Positions 1-8,154 of a stretch of DNA of 39,527 nt are shown piece by piece. Position 1 is the first letter of the stretch. Every line of letters starts with the position of its first letter. A program made the position numbers and the translations under genes. The notes under the pieces are model-generated. The model did not search any database. It was not told the DNA's origin and saw nothing but the letters and a program-made list of their open reading frames with translations. This stretch comes from UBA6987 sp045616945. GTDB lineage: Bacteria > Bacillota > Clostridia > Lachnospirales > Lachnospiraceae. Where the stretch lies: positions 1-39,527 of the forward strand of contig JAZLHR010000047.1 of assembly GCA_045616945.1 (NCBI GenBank). Reading direction: 5' to 3'.

Positions 1-62
1 CGGTTTATTTCACATGCAAAAAATCCTTTGATTTTCCCGATTTTCTCCTGTTTTTTCTCCTT

Positions 63-134
63 TTCCCACACTAAATTCATCGATTTCCCATACTAAATCC
101 AAGCGTTTATCTACTGTGGGATTTACTTTGGGAA
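63..134. repeat. Three copies of a 16-bp element upstream of the MATE gene
   Basis: A 16-bp element starting TTCCCA and ending TAAATTC or TAAATCC occurs at 63-78 and 85-100 in the same orientation, 22 bp apart (about two helical turns). A third, inverted copy lies at 119-134 and matches the reverse complement of the second copy at 14 of 16 positions. The rest of 1-262 is AT-rich non-coding sequence up to the promoter at 201-229. The array could be a multi-site operator or the end of a degraded mobile element; the sequence alone does not decide. Confidence 0.45.
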
Positions 135-200
135 TTTACGGCTTGCTCCGGCGCAGTGCCCGGGCGGCGAAAAGATTTGCTTCCGCAGGCTTTTCACGGT

Positions 201-229
201 TTGACATCCCCTTCAAAAAGAGGTATCAT
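201..229 (+). promoter_or_regulatory. Sigma-A type promoter of the first MATE gene
   Basis: A perfect TTGACA at 201-206 is followed, after 17 bp, by TATCAT at 224-229. Transcription would begin near 236. This places the in-frame ATG at 116 upstream of the promoter and supports the ATG at 263 as the start. Confidence 0.75.
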
Positions 230-262
230 CGCCGTATCTTGATGAGCGAAAAGGAGCTTCCT

Positions 263-1642
263 ATGGATACCGCAGCAGAAGTCTCTTCTCCCGTGACCCC
301 TAAAACCGTTTTCACAAAAGCACAATTAAAAGGGCTGATCATCCCGCTGATATTCGAACAGCTGCTTTCCCTGCTGGTCGGCATGGCAGACTCCATGATG
401 GTCGCCTCCGTAAACGAAGCATCCGTCTGTGCCGTTTCCCTGGTGGACGCCATCTGCAGTCTGATGATCGCCATCTTCTCCGCGATGGCTGCCGGCGGCG
501 CAGCGGTGGCAGGGCAATATATCGGACGCAAAGAGTCCGATAATGCCCGCAAAGCCTGCCAGCATCTGCTGATCCTGCTGATCGTGAGTTCTGCTGCCCT
601 GACATTCCTCATGTACGTCTTCAAGCTGTGGATTCTGCGGACCATTTACGGCAGTATCGAACCGGACGTCATGGCCGCGACACAGGTATATTACGGTATC
701 GTTATGGCCTCCATTCCCGGCATCGCCCTCTATAACGGCGGTGCGGCCATGTTCCGGGCCATGGGCAAATCCCGTGTTACCTTCTGGGTCTCGCTGCTCA
801 TGAATGCGATCAATATTTCCGGCAACGCGATCCTGATCTTCGGTTTTAATATGGATGTAGCCGGTGTAGCCATCCCCACCCTGGTTTCCCGTACCGTAGC
901 TGCCGTTGTCATTCTCACCCTTCTCGCGAATCCGAAGCGGATGCTGAATATCACGAAGCTCCGTGAATTCCGGCTGAGCAAAAAAATGATGCAGAATATT
1001 TTCTACATCAGCATCCCCAGCGGCGTGGAGAACGGGATGTTCTACTTCGGCCGGCTGGCGCTAGCCAGCATGGTCTCTTCCATGGGGACCGTATCCACGA
1101 CAGCGAATTCCATTGCCAACACGCTAGGCAACTTCCATCACTTTGTCGGCTCCGGCATCAACCTCGGTCTGACACAGATCATCGCGCAGTGTGCCGGCGG
1201 AGGCGATTACGAGGGTGCTAAATACTATCTAAATAAATTCACGAAGATCATCTACAAGGCGATGACCGCCATCAATCTGCTGGGGATCGCGCTCCTGCCC
1301 CTCATTCTGATGTGCTATACCAAGATCTCTTCGGAAGCAAGACATCTGGTGATCATTCTGTTCCTGATCCACGGCATCGCTTCCATCATTTTCTGGACAC
1401 CGGCCTTTACCTTCCCCGTATTCCTGCGCGCCACGGGCGATGCCCGGATCACGATGATCATCAGTGTGGTATCCATGTGGGGCATCCGCGTGCTCTTCGC
1501 TTACATCTTCGGCATCGCGCTGGGATTCGGCGTCATCGGCGTATGGTGTGCCCATTCGGTACTGGACTGGATCGTCCGCGGATTCGTCTTCTATCGCCGG
1601 ATCCGCAGCGGCAAATGGGTGACGAAAGCGATCAAGAGCTGA
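263..1642 (+). CDS. MATE family efflux transporter
   Basis: Predicted 459-residue polytopic membrane protein of the multidrug and toxin extrusion (MATE/NorM/DinF) family, which exports drugs or metabolites using a sodium or proton gradient. About twelve hydrophobic segments are visible, and the length fits the family. The N-terminal half carries the usual pattern (LIIPLIFEQLLSLLVGMADS, then AAGGAAVAGQYIGRK near the first inter-repeat loop). The start at 263 is chosen because AAAGGAG lies 6 bp upstream and a strong promoter lies at 201-229. The alternative ATG at 242 has a poor ribosome site. The substrate cannot be inferred. A hairpin terminator follows and is shared with the convergent MFS gene. 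Confidence 0.9.
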   Translation: MDTAAEVSSPVTPKTVFTKAQLKGLIIPLIFEQLLSLLVGMADSMMVASVNEASVCAVSLVDAICSLMIAIFSAMAAGGAAVAGQYIGRKESDNARKACQHLLILLIVSSAALTFLMYVFKLWILRTIYGSIEPDVMAATQVYYGIVMASIPGIALYNGGAAMFRAMGKSRVTFWVSLLMNAINISGNAILIFGFNMDVAGVAIPTLVSRTVAAVVILTLLANPKRMLNITKLREFRLSKKMMQNIFYISIPSGVENGMFYFGRLALASMVSSMGTVSTTANSIANTLGNFHHFVGSGINLGLTQIIAQCAGGGDYEGAKYYLNKFTKIIYKAMTAINLLGIALLPLILMCYTKISSEARHLVIILFLIHGIASIIFWTPAFTFPVFLRATGDARITMIISVVSMWGIRVLFAYIFGIALGFGVIGVWCAHSVLDWIVRGFVFYRRIRSGKWVTKAIKS

Positions 1643-1687
1643 TTCATCCTCTGTATCTGCCACCCGACTCAAAGTTCAATCCCGCAA

Positions 1688-1738
1688 AAAGAATGATCCT
1701 CCGTCAGCGCCGGCCGCGCTGCCGAAGGATCATTCTTT
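1688..1738. terminator. Bidirectional terminator between MATE and MFS genes
   Basis: A 13-bp perfect stem pairs 1688-1700 with 1726-1738, with an internal CAGCGC/GCGCTG hairpin at 1705-1721. The flanks are A-rich on one side and T-rich on the other, so it can end transcripts of both convergent genes. Confidence 0.8.
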
Positions 1739-1778
1739 CTATTACAGGCAGAATACCGGCTGAAGAACAGCCGCACGT

Positions 1779-3038
1779 TTATTTTTCAGCGGCAAGAATG
1801 GTTTCACGCTCACGGTCAGCCACGCGCAGGATCACCTGCAGAACGATCAGGATCACCAGCATCATCAGCGAGACCGCTTTCAGTACACCGCGGTAGCTGC
1901 CGGTCAGATCATACATCAGATTCGTGACGGGGGCGCCGAGCGCATAGCCGGCGGTATTGATCGCCACGACCGTTCCGAGCAGCTTCGGATATTCCTTCTG
2001 CCCGAACAGGTCGGAGGTGATCAGCGGCAGAAGCACCGTTTCCAAAGGCATTGCCAGCGAGATCACGATCTCATAGAAGAAAGCCAGCGCATAGCTGGTC
2101 TGGTTGACCATACTCAGTGCAAAAATCGCCAGCACGGCGGCGGAATCCGCAATCAGGACCGTCGTCTTCAGCCCCAAATGGTCATACGAAACACCTGCAA
2201 GGATCTTGGAGGCCCCCAGGCAGAGCGCATACAGGCTGAACGCGGTCGCGATAAAGCTCGTATCCAGGCCGACATCCTCCAAATGAGCCGTGGCTACACC
2301 GCTGATGGACTGCAGCGCGGCCCCGGTAAAGAAAATGCAGACGGCCGCCACATAGAAATACGGCTTCCGGACAGCTTCCTTCTGCGTGATACCGACCCAG
2401 TTGATGCCCTTGCTCTTCTTTTTGGCAGCTGCGGGCCCCGCCGGAAGATCCTCCGGCGCATCCCGGAAAAAGCTGACAACGATGATCCCGCACACCAGCA
2501 GGATCGCCGCAATGATCAAATATGCCTTCCGATACCCGAAGCCGTTCATCGATTCATCGTGGATAATAGGCGTTACCAGCTGCGCAGAGATCGCAGCGCC
2601 CACGCCGTTGGATGCCAGGATAATTCCCATGATGGTCCCTTTATTTTCCCGGAACCATTTGCCGACAAAATAGCCGACAACGGAGGTCGTGCTCCAGGCA
2701 AGGCCCATGCCCAGACAGGCGCCGCCCGCATACAGGACATAAACATTCTTGCCGAATGCAAACAGCAAGCAGAAGGCGATCAAAGAAAGGAAGCCCAACG
2801 CCAGCATTTTCCGCTCGCCCCATTTTACGATCAGGCGGCCGAAGAAGATATTCAGAACGGCAGTCGTGATATACCGGCAGCTGTCGCTCAGGGAATATTG
2901 ACTGCGCGGAATATCCAATGCCGAGGATATCGCCTTCAGGAACAGGCTGCGATTGCTGCTGCAGAACCCAAGCGTCGTAAAAATCGTCAGCATTCCCAAA
3001 GCCATGATGACCCATTTGTATTCGATTTTCTTTTTCAT
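1779..3038 (-). CDS. Major facilitator superfamily transporter (MCT/OFA-like)
   Basis: Predicted 419-residue secondary transporter with twelve hydrophobic segments split by a basic cytoplasmic loop (AAAKKKSKG) near the middle, as in MFS proteins. The signature between TM2 and TM3 (GRLIVKWGERKML) and the TM4-5 region (GVGAAISAQLVTPII) resemble the monocarboxylate or oxalate/formate antiporter-like branch. The start at 3038 is preferred because GGAGG lies 8 bp upstream; ATGs at 3044 and 3071 have the ribosome site too close or absent. It lies 22 bp after the Nudix gene and is probably cotranscribed with it. The substrate is unknown, though an organic anion is plausible from the subfamily resemblance. 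Confidence 0.85.
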   Translation of the reverse strand: MKKKIEYKWVIMALGMLTIFTTLGFCSSNRSLFLKAISSALDIPRSQYSLSDSCRYITTAVLNIFFGRLIVKWGERKMLALGFLSLIAFCLLFAFGKNVYVLYAGGACLGMGLAWSTTSVVGYFVGKWFRENKGTIMGIILASNGVGAAISAQLVTPIIHDESMNGFGYRKAYLIIAAILLVCGIIVVSFFRDAPEDLPAGPAAAKKKSKGINWVGITQKEAVRKPYFYVAAVCIFFTGAALQSISGVATAHLEDVGLDTSFIATAFSLYALCLGASKILAGVSYDHLGLKTTVLIADSAAVLAIFALSMVNQTSYALAFFYEIVISLAMPLETVLLPLITSDLFGQKEYPKLLGTVVAINTAGYALGAPVTNLMYDLTGSYRGVLKAVSLMMLVILIVLQVILRVADRERETILAAEK

Positions 3039-3060
3039 GCTCATGCCCTCCCGTCGACCG

Positions 3061-3531
3061 TTATGCATCATATCGGTACAATTCCGTACCGATCAATTCC
3101 TCTCCGCGATATTCCAGCCGCAGTGAGAAGAAACCCGCATCCTCCGCAAGAAGCTTCAAAAAGATCCTGTCGCCTTCCCAGATCTTCAGCGCGGCGATCT
3201 CATTTTTCGGCACCCATTCCAGATTGCCTTCGTCACAAACCTTTTCCGTCCCGGAAAAATCCTCTGATGTAAACAGGTGCATATACTCCGTCCCGTATGT
3301 ATCCGACACAAAGGTCACGATCCCCCGGAAGCGCGCACGCTTTAACGTATATCCTGTCTCCTCCAGCACCTCCCTGCGGAGGCACATTTCCGGGCTCTCT
3401 CCGGCTTCGAATTTTCCGCCGATGCCGATCCACTTGTCTTTGTTTTCATCCTGCTGCTTTTTGACGCGGTGGAGCATCAGATAAGCACCGTTCCGCTCCA
3501 GATAACACAGGGTAGTCATTCTGCCGCTCAT
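3061..3531 (-). CDS. Nudix hydrolase (MutT-like, 8-oxo-dGTP diphosphatase type)
   Basis: About 156 residues with a canonical Nudix box: GGKFEAGE followed by REVLEETGY fits the pattern G-x5-E-x7-REUXEEXGU. The N-terminal MTTLCYLERNGAYLMLHR is typical of MutT-like clostridial proteins that hydrolyse oxidised dNTPs or related nucleoside diphosphate derivatives in the cytoplasm. The exact start is uncertain: ATG 3531 or ATG 3519 are both possible and neither has a strong ribosome site. The upstream ATG at 3651 lies before the predicted promoter and is unlikely. First gene of a two-gene operon with the MFS transporter. Confidence 0.88.
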   Translation of the reverse strand: MSGRMTTLCYLERNGAYLMLHRVKKQQDENKDKWIGIGGKFEAGESPEMCLRREVLEETGYTLKRARFRGIVTFVSDTYGTEYMHLFTSEDFSGTEKVCDEGNLEWVPKNEIAALKIWEGDRIFLKLLAEDAGFFSLRLEYRGEELIGTELYRYDA

Positions 3532-3600
3532 CGCCTGCACACTGCCGGACCAACGCATTTCACAGCGAATGATCCCGTCCCTTTCGCTCGCTATACCCGG

Positions 3601-3629
3601 ATTATACAAAAGAAAAAAATGAATGGCAA
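3601..3629 (-). promoter_or_regulatory. Promoter of the Nudix-MFS operon
   Basis: On the minus strand TTGCCA (3624-3629) is followed after 17 bp by a perfect TATAAT (3601-3606). Transcription would start near 3594, about 60 nt before the Nudix start codon. Confidence 0.75.
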
Positions 3630-3691
3630 GCAAAACCAAAAATTCCGACAATTTTGCGCAGCCCGCAGAAGCCAGTTCCCGGATAAAGCAC

Positions 3692-3720
3692 TTGCTGCGC
3701 AGGAATTATTCTGTTAGTAT
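3692..3720 (+). promoter_or_regulatory. Promoter of the 260-residue hypothetical gene
   Basis: TTGCTG (3692-3697), a 17-bp spacer and TAGTAT (3715-3720), with an extended -10 TG at 3712-3713. It is divergent from the Nudix promoter. Confidence 0.6.
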
Positions 3721-3792
3721 TTTTTTATCGCTGTGATGATGCGTCCGCAGATCCACCCATCACAGGATCGCAAAGACGGAGGAAAACCAGCC

Positions 3793-4575
3793 ATGATGAC
3801 CGAAGCAGAATTTGAGTCCGCCCTGAAAAAAGGCCTCGGGATATGCAGTCTCGCCGTACGGAAGGATCCCCCCGCGTACCAGGACGCACTTCTGCGTGCC
3901 TGCCGCGAGCCTTTTGTATATGACCTGCCCGCAGAAGGGACACGCGCGCCTTATCTGTTCGGAATGTTTTCGTTCTATCAAGACCGTCTGCCGTTTTTGC
4001 AGGAAATCAAAAGCGCCCTCGAGGCAGCCGTACGGGATGCCCGGCAGACAGGCTTCTGTCCCGGATCCCCTGATTTTTCCGAAAAGACACATGCGGCCCT
4101 GTTTATCCGGCTGCGCCAATCCTATGAGCTGCTGCAGCTCTTTTCCGACCGGGGCTTTGCGGAAGCCGAAGCTGCGGTCACGAACTTTCCCTCAGACCTT
4201 CTTCCGGCCGTGACCGATCCCCTGCCCGCGCCGGAAGCCCCTGTTCCCCTGCTGATCCCGCAGGATATCCTCGCGAGCCGCACGAAGATTCTGCTGCTGC
4301 TTAAAAAGTACCCTGACACGGAAGATCCCCGCGGCCCCGGCCACATTTTATACGCAAGTCTGCTGCAGGCGGCATCCGGCTGCGAACTGCCGCAGGGCAT
4401 ACCGGAGTATCTGTACCGGAACAGCCACTGCCCCATCTGCCGGGAACGCCTGCTTGCGGTGATGCACCGCAGCGGCCGCCTGACCCACCAGAGGCTCAAG
4501 GAATGTATGTTTGATTCCAACGGCGGCATCCGCAGCTTTGCCAGGATGCTTCTGCAGGAAAAAGCCTCAAAATAA
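3793..4575 (+). CDS. Hypothetical protein, possibly HEAT-like helical repeats
   Basis: A 260-residue soluble protein with no family I can name with certainty. It has no signal peptide or membrane segment and is predicted mostly helical. The N-terminus (MMTEAEFESALKKGLG) and the C-terminus (HCPICRERLLAVM, then a run ending LKECMFDSNGGIRSFAR) look like helical repeats of the HEAT/ARM kind seen in uncharacterised clostridial proteins. The CPIC pair could bind metal, but only one CxxC is present. The start at 3793 is chosen because GGAGG (3778-3782) lies 10 bp upstream, and an adjacent ATG at 3796 is equally possible. It has its own promoter and no obvious functional partner. Confidence 0.75.
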   Translation: MMTEAEFESALKKGLGICSLAVRKDPPAYQDALLRACREPFVYDLPAEGTRAPYLFGMFSFYQDRLPFLQEIKSALEAAVRDARQTGFCPGSPDFSEKTHAALFIRLRQSYELLQLFSDRGFAEAEAAVTNFPSDLLPAVTDPLPAPEAPVPLLIPQDILASRTKILLLLKKYPDTEDPRGPGHILYASLLQAASGCELPQGIPEYLYRNSHCPICRERLLAVMHRSGRLTHQRLKECMFDSNGGIRSFARMLLQEKASK

Positions 4576-4576
4576 G

Positions 4577-4605
4577 TTGCACTTTTCTGAAAAGCATGCT
4601 ATGAT
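4577..4605 (+). promoter_or_regulatory. Promoter of the ceramidase-fold gene
   Basis: TTGCAC (4577-4582), a 17-bp spacer and TATGAT (4600-4605), with an extended -10 TGC directly before it. The putative LacI-type operator at 4605-4618 begins at the last base of the -10 and covers the expected start near 4612. Confidence 0.7.
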
Positions 4606-4618
4606 TCAAACGTTGTAA
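4605..4618. promoter_or_regulatory. Putative LacI-family operator, copy 1
   Basis: TTCAAACGTTGTAA is an imperfect palindrome (TTnnAAC/GTTnnAA) centred on CG, as in LacI/GalR-family operators. The same 14 bases occur at 22595-22608 over the start region of the isomerase operon next to a lacI-type gene. Lying at the -10 and start site, it would repress when bound. The link is inferred from sequence identity and position. Confidence 0.6.
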
Positions 4619-4641
4619 TTCCATTTTTACGGAGGTATCGC

Positions 4642-6000
4642 ATGGACGCTTCGCATGAAACCAAGCAGTGTCTTATGGCGGGTTTCGGCCGCAGAGACAT
4701 CACGCCGGAGGAAAGCATCCCCCTCGGCGGCTTTTTCAATTCTGATTTCCGCCGTTCCACCAATGTTATCAGCCACCTGTTTGTCAGCTGCGCGGCCCTT
4801 ACGGACACGAACGGAAAAACGCTGCTCATGTACCAATATGACAACGTAAAGGTCAAAAAAACGATTACGGAGGCCGTTTGCGCGTATTTCCGGGAGAAAT
4901 ACGGGATCGAGCGCCCCTATATCCATATCACCGCCACGCACAGCGAATCTTCGCCGGATACCACCAATACGGCCGTTCCCTGTGTCGTTCGCTACAACGA
5001 GGCAGTCATCCGGGCAATGTGTGAAGCCGGTGAAGAAGCTCTTGCCGACCGTGTCCCCGCCGTGATGGAATACGGTGAAACACAGACGGAAAACCTCAAT
5101 TTCGTAAAGCACTACTTCTTCGGCGACGGCCAGGCGAAGGGAGATAATCACTATCCCATCACAAACAGTACAATCGTCTGTCATACCACGAAGGTGGATA
5201 ATGTCATGGTCGTGCTGCGGCTGAAACGCCCCGGCAGGCAGGATATCGCCATGGTCAACTGGCGGGCACATAATCAATTCACCAGCGGCGGACATTTAAC
5301 GGATATCTCCGCAGATTATGTCGGAGCCTTCTGCGATGCGGCCGAAGAAATGCTGGGCTGCCGCTGCTTGTATTTCCAGGGCTGCTGCGGCAATGTCAAT
5401 CCATACAGCAGTTCCCTTCGGTGGGAGGAACGTACCCGCGATTTCAGGGAGCACGGACGGCTGCTGGCCGAATCCCTTGCCTCTGTATGGGAGTGTCTGA
5501 CGCCTTCCGCTCCCGGCCCGATCCTCGCGAAGATGCGTGTGATCACGGTTGGGCTCAATCATACCCGGGAAGAACTGCTTCCCGAGGCGAAAGAAATTGT
5601 ACGCTTCTGGCGCAGCACGGACGATGCCAAAGCCGGGCGTATGCTGGCCATGACCAAAGGTATCTATTCCGTTTATGAGGCCATGCAGATCACGGAGCGT
5701 CCGAATCGGCCTGCCACGGAAGATATCGAGGTCTTTGCCTGGTCAGTCGGCGATATCGGCTTCGCCTCCACCCGCTACGAGACCTTTGATACGAACGGCC
5801 GCTTCGTCCGGGAAAATTCCCCCTTTGCAGCCACCTTCGTCATGGGATATACAGACGGAGAGATCGGCTATCTGCCCTCTGCCTACGCCTGGGATTACGG
5901 CTGCTATGAGGCCGATACCACGTTTTATGAGCGCGGTACGGCTGAAAAAGTAGCTTCACAGCAGCTGCAGATGCTCGTGCAGCTGAAATATCGGACCTGA
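4642..6000 (+). CDS. Neutral ceramidase-fold hydrolase (N-terminal ceramidase domain family)
   Basis: A 452-residue protein related to the neutral/alkaline non-lysosomal ceramidase family, which in characterised members cleaves the amide of ceramides using one zinc. The N-terminus has the family opening GFGRRDITP. The presumed zinc ligands are visible: H100 (TATHSESSP), H210 (NWRAH), E380 (RYETF) and Y410 (EIGYLPS). The region that holds the nucleophilic serine in true ceramidases (GDVSPN) reads GNVNPY here at 250-255, so the serine is replaced by Asn253. There is no signal peptide, unlike secreted ceramidases, so it should be cytoplasmic. GGAGG lies 7 bp before the ATG. It is controlled by a promoter with a putative LacI-type operator and ends in a shared terminator. 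The true substrate is unknown; a carbohydrate derivative is plausible. Confidence 0.8.
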   Translation: MDASHETKQCLMAGFGRRDITPEESIPLGGFFNSDFRRSTNVISHLFVSCAALTDTNGKTLLMYQYDNVKVKKTITEAVCAYFREKYGIERPYIHITATHSESSPDTTNTAVPCVVRYNEAVIRAMCEAGEEALADRVPAVMEYGETQTENLNFVKHYFFGDGQAKGDNHYPITNSTIVCHTTKVDNVMVVLRLKRPGRQDIAMVNWRAHNQFTSGGHLTDISADYVGAFCDAAEEMLGCRCLYFQGCCGNVNPYSSSLRWEERTRDFREHGRLLAESLASVWECLTPSAPGPILAKMRVITVGLNHTREELLPEAKEIVRFWRSTDDAKAGRMLAMTKGIYSVYEAMQITERPNRPATEDIEVFAWSVGDIGFASTRYETFDTNGRFVRENSPFAATFVMGYTDGEIGYLPSAYAWDYGCYEADTTFYERGTAEKVASQQLQMLVQLKYRT

Positions 6001-6014
6001 TAAGTCCGTCGATG

Positions 6015-6054
6015 AAAAAGGACAGACCGGCTTTGATCACGGTCTGTCCTTTTT
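6015..6054. terminator. Bidirectional terminator between ceramidase-fold and GH-A genes
   Basis: A 15-bp perfect stem (6015-6029 with 6040-6054) with a 10-nt loop. It is bounded by AAAAA and TTTTT, so it functions in both directions for the two convergent genes. Confidence 0.9.
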
Positions 6055-6072
6055 GCTTATCCGTTTTTCTGT

Positions 6073-8079
6073 TTATTCGGCGATGATCAGATAGTAGATC
6101 GCCAGCTTGTTTTCGCCGACGGTAAAGCTCATCTGACCGTTTTCAAATTTCACGGGCAGCGCGCCGACATAGTATCCTTCGGCATTGACGCCCCAGACCT
6201 TGAGATCCGTACGGTTCGTGCGGATCGTAAGTTTCGCCTGGATCACTTCGGATTCGATAGGCGGCTCACCGTATTCCAGCATCTTGTCGCCGTCAAAAAC
6301 AGAATTATGGTTGTGAGCGCGGCCGATGGTGGAAAGGAGCATATTGTCGGAGGTCTCGATCGGGTCATTCGTCAGGGAAGACAAAGCAACAACGGCGAAA
6401 TCCGTCTTTGCTTCTACCTTAAAGCCATCGACCTGTGTTTCGGGCATTGCCTTGGCATTCACGGCACGGCCGGAAGTCAGCTTGCCGTAGATGACCTTCG
6501 TTCTGGGCGTATCGATGCCGCCCACCTGCTTATCCAGCAGACGCCACATCTGGCCGTTATCGGAAACCAGCTTCTTCGGATCTTCACGCGAGACCGCATC
6601 CTTCGCGGAGATCACCTCGTCCAGATCGGAAGTATCCATTCCGTCCAGCACGACCTTCAGGTTGTGGCGCTCCAGGCCGGTCTTCTGTGCTTCGGAGAAA
6701 ATCTTGTGACGGCTGTCCGGACGCACCCCGATCCGCTTCACGGCGGGGGTGATATCCTGGCGGCGCAGCATCAGCGCGGAATGATAGAAAAGGCCGAACT
6801 TGGCGGGATCATTCCAGACACTGAAAATGCCCTCGCGGTAAGGGATACCGCCGATGCAGGAGGAAGACACTTCCTTGCCGAGCAGCGTAAAGCGATCCAT
6901 CTGCGTCCCGTATGCGTAGGTATGGATGATCATACCGCTCCAGTTCTGCAGAGAAGCGACCGCGGCATAGTAAATGGGACTTTCCGCGCGGAAAGGATTC
7001 GGCCAGGGCATATCCCACTCGGAGATCACAAAAGGCTTGCCCTTCAGGTTCTGCGTAGCCGGATTGAACATGCAGCCCATCGTGCCGTTGATCATGCGGG
7101 AGTCCACGAATTTATCATCCTCGCCCCAGCCCCAATTATAATAATAGTTGTGGGCATCCACGAAGTCCATATCCTTCTCGGCAGCGGTGTTGGCGGCATG
7201 CTGATGCGTCCAGTTCGTGCCGGTGATGGGGAATTTCACGCCCAGACTGCGCAGGTGATCGTACATTTCATGATAGTACTTCTGCGTGATGTCCATCTTG
7301 AAGTCGAGCACGGTATCGGTATTTTCATACAGATCGCAGTTCTGCCAATCGTATTCGATCCCCTTTTCCTGCAGCCAGGCGCCGAACAGCTCACGCATCT
7401 TCCCGTCATAATAAGGGGAGGAAGGTCTCTTTGCCTTGAAATCGGAGAAAAGGTCGCACTCGTTGGTGATCTCGGTCATTACGAAAACAGGATCGTCCTT
7501 GTAATACAGGCCGGTATAGGGATTGAAACGGTTCCAGATCTTGTCGCAGAATTCCTTCTGCAGTTCGATCATGCGCGGATCGAAAATACTGTAAGGCTTT
7601 GCGGAATCATACAATTCCTCGGCATGGGCCACACCGTCGCCGGACTTGAATTTACGGTAGGTCATCATATCAAAATAGACATAGATTCCCTCTTCCTTCA
7701 GGCAGTGGATCAGATAATCCAGATGATCCATGCTGACAGGATCCAGATCTCTGGAATTGGTCATTCTCCTGCCCTTTGTATAGGCATAGATATTCGGCGT
7801 ATCCCATTCCGCATCCAGCTGATGGAAACGGACGATGTTGCAGCCGGACTGAGCCAGACGTCTGGCGACCTTCTCGGCATAAGCATGCTCCGGGAAATTG
7901 GCGCCGCCGTTGAAGTTGACGCCCCAGAAACGGGCCGGCGTGCCGTCCTCGAACACGAAGATCTCCCCCTGCGGCTTCAAAAAGCCGTGCTTGCCGGCAG
8001 GCTTTTCATCGGCAAATACAAACGAAATATCCACCGGCATACTGTCCGGGTAGGAAGGCGTGGGAATATAGCGTGACAT
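6073..8079 (-). CDS. Clan GH-A (GH5-like) glycoside hydrolase, cytoplasmic
   Basis: A 668-residue retaining glycosidase of TIM-barrel clan GH-A. The barrel starts after an N-terminal strand region (RFWGVNFNGGANFPEH, about residues 50-65). The acid/base motif is ITNE at 204-207 (Asn206-Glu207) and the nucleophile motif is VISEW at 351-355 (Glu354), the Asn-Glu/Glu pair typical of GH5 and relatives. The C-terminal 150 or so residues look like beta-sandwich accessory strands. There is no signal peptide, so it should act on imported oligosaccharides or glycosides. GAGGT lies 7 bp before the ATG. Two extended -10 elements (TGCTATAAT at 8141-8149 and TGGTATGAT at 8111-8119, minus strand) lie just upstream, so it is probably transcribed separately from yhaN. 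The substrate is not predictable from sequence alone. Confidence 0.85.
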   Translation of the reverse strand: MSRYIPTPSYPDSMPVDISFVFADEKPAGKHGFLKPQGEIFVFEDGTPARFWGVNFNGGANFPEHAYAEKVARRLAQSGCNIVRFHQLDAEWDTPNIYAYTKGRRMTNSRDLDPVSMDHLDYLIHCLKEEGIYVYFDMMTYRKFKSGDGVAHAEELYDSAKPYSIFDPRMIELQKEFCDKIWNRFNPYTGLYYKDDPVFVMTEITNECDLFSDFKAKRPSSPYYDGKMRELFGAWLQEKGIEYDWQNCDLYENTDTVLDFKMDITQKYYHEMYDHLRSLGVKFPITGTNWTHQHAANTAAEKDMDFVDAHNYYYNWGWGEDDKFVDSRMINGTMGCMFNPATQNLKGKPFVISEWDMPWPNPFRAESPIYYAAVASLQNWSGMIIHTYAYGTQMDRFTLLGKEVSSSCIGGIPYREGIFSVWNDPAKFGLFYHSALMLRRQDITPAVKRIGVRPDSRHKIFSEAQKTGLERHNLKVVLDGMDTSDLDEVISAKDAVSREDPKKLVSDNGQMWRLLDKQVGGIDTPRTKVIYGKLTSGRAVNAKAMPETQVDGFKVEAKTDFAVVALSSLTNDPIETSDNMLLSTIGRAHNHNSVFDGDKMLEYGEPPIESEVIQAKLTIRTNRTDLKVWGVNAEGYYVGALPVKFENGQMSFTVGENKLAIYYLIIAE

Positions 8080-8110
8080 AGTCTGTACCTCTTTCTGGTG
8101 ATTTTAGGAC

Positions 8111-8149
8111 ATCATACCACAAAACAAGGTCCCGGCATCGATTATAGCA
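8111..8149 (-). promoter_or_regulatory. Extended -10 promoter candidates for the GH-A gene
   Basis: The minus strand carries TGCTATAAT (-10 at 8141-8146) and TGGTATGAT (-10 at 8111-8116) in the 75-bp gap after yhaN. Neither has a good -35 hexamer, which is tolerated when the extended TG is present. No hairpin terminator is evident in the gap, so read-through from yhaN is possible. Confidence 0.45.
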
Positions 8150-8154
8150 AAATA

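Noticed and set aside
116..262. N-terminal extension of the first MATE protein
   Set aside because: A TTGACA-17-TATCAT promoter lies inside it, and the ATG at 263 has a good ribosome site.
6307..8076. Long open frame (589 codons) opposite the GH-A gene
   Set aside because: The GH-A frame carries clear catalytic motifs. The opposite frame gives a His/Ile/Gly-rich sequence without domains, an effect of codon bias.
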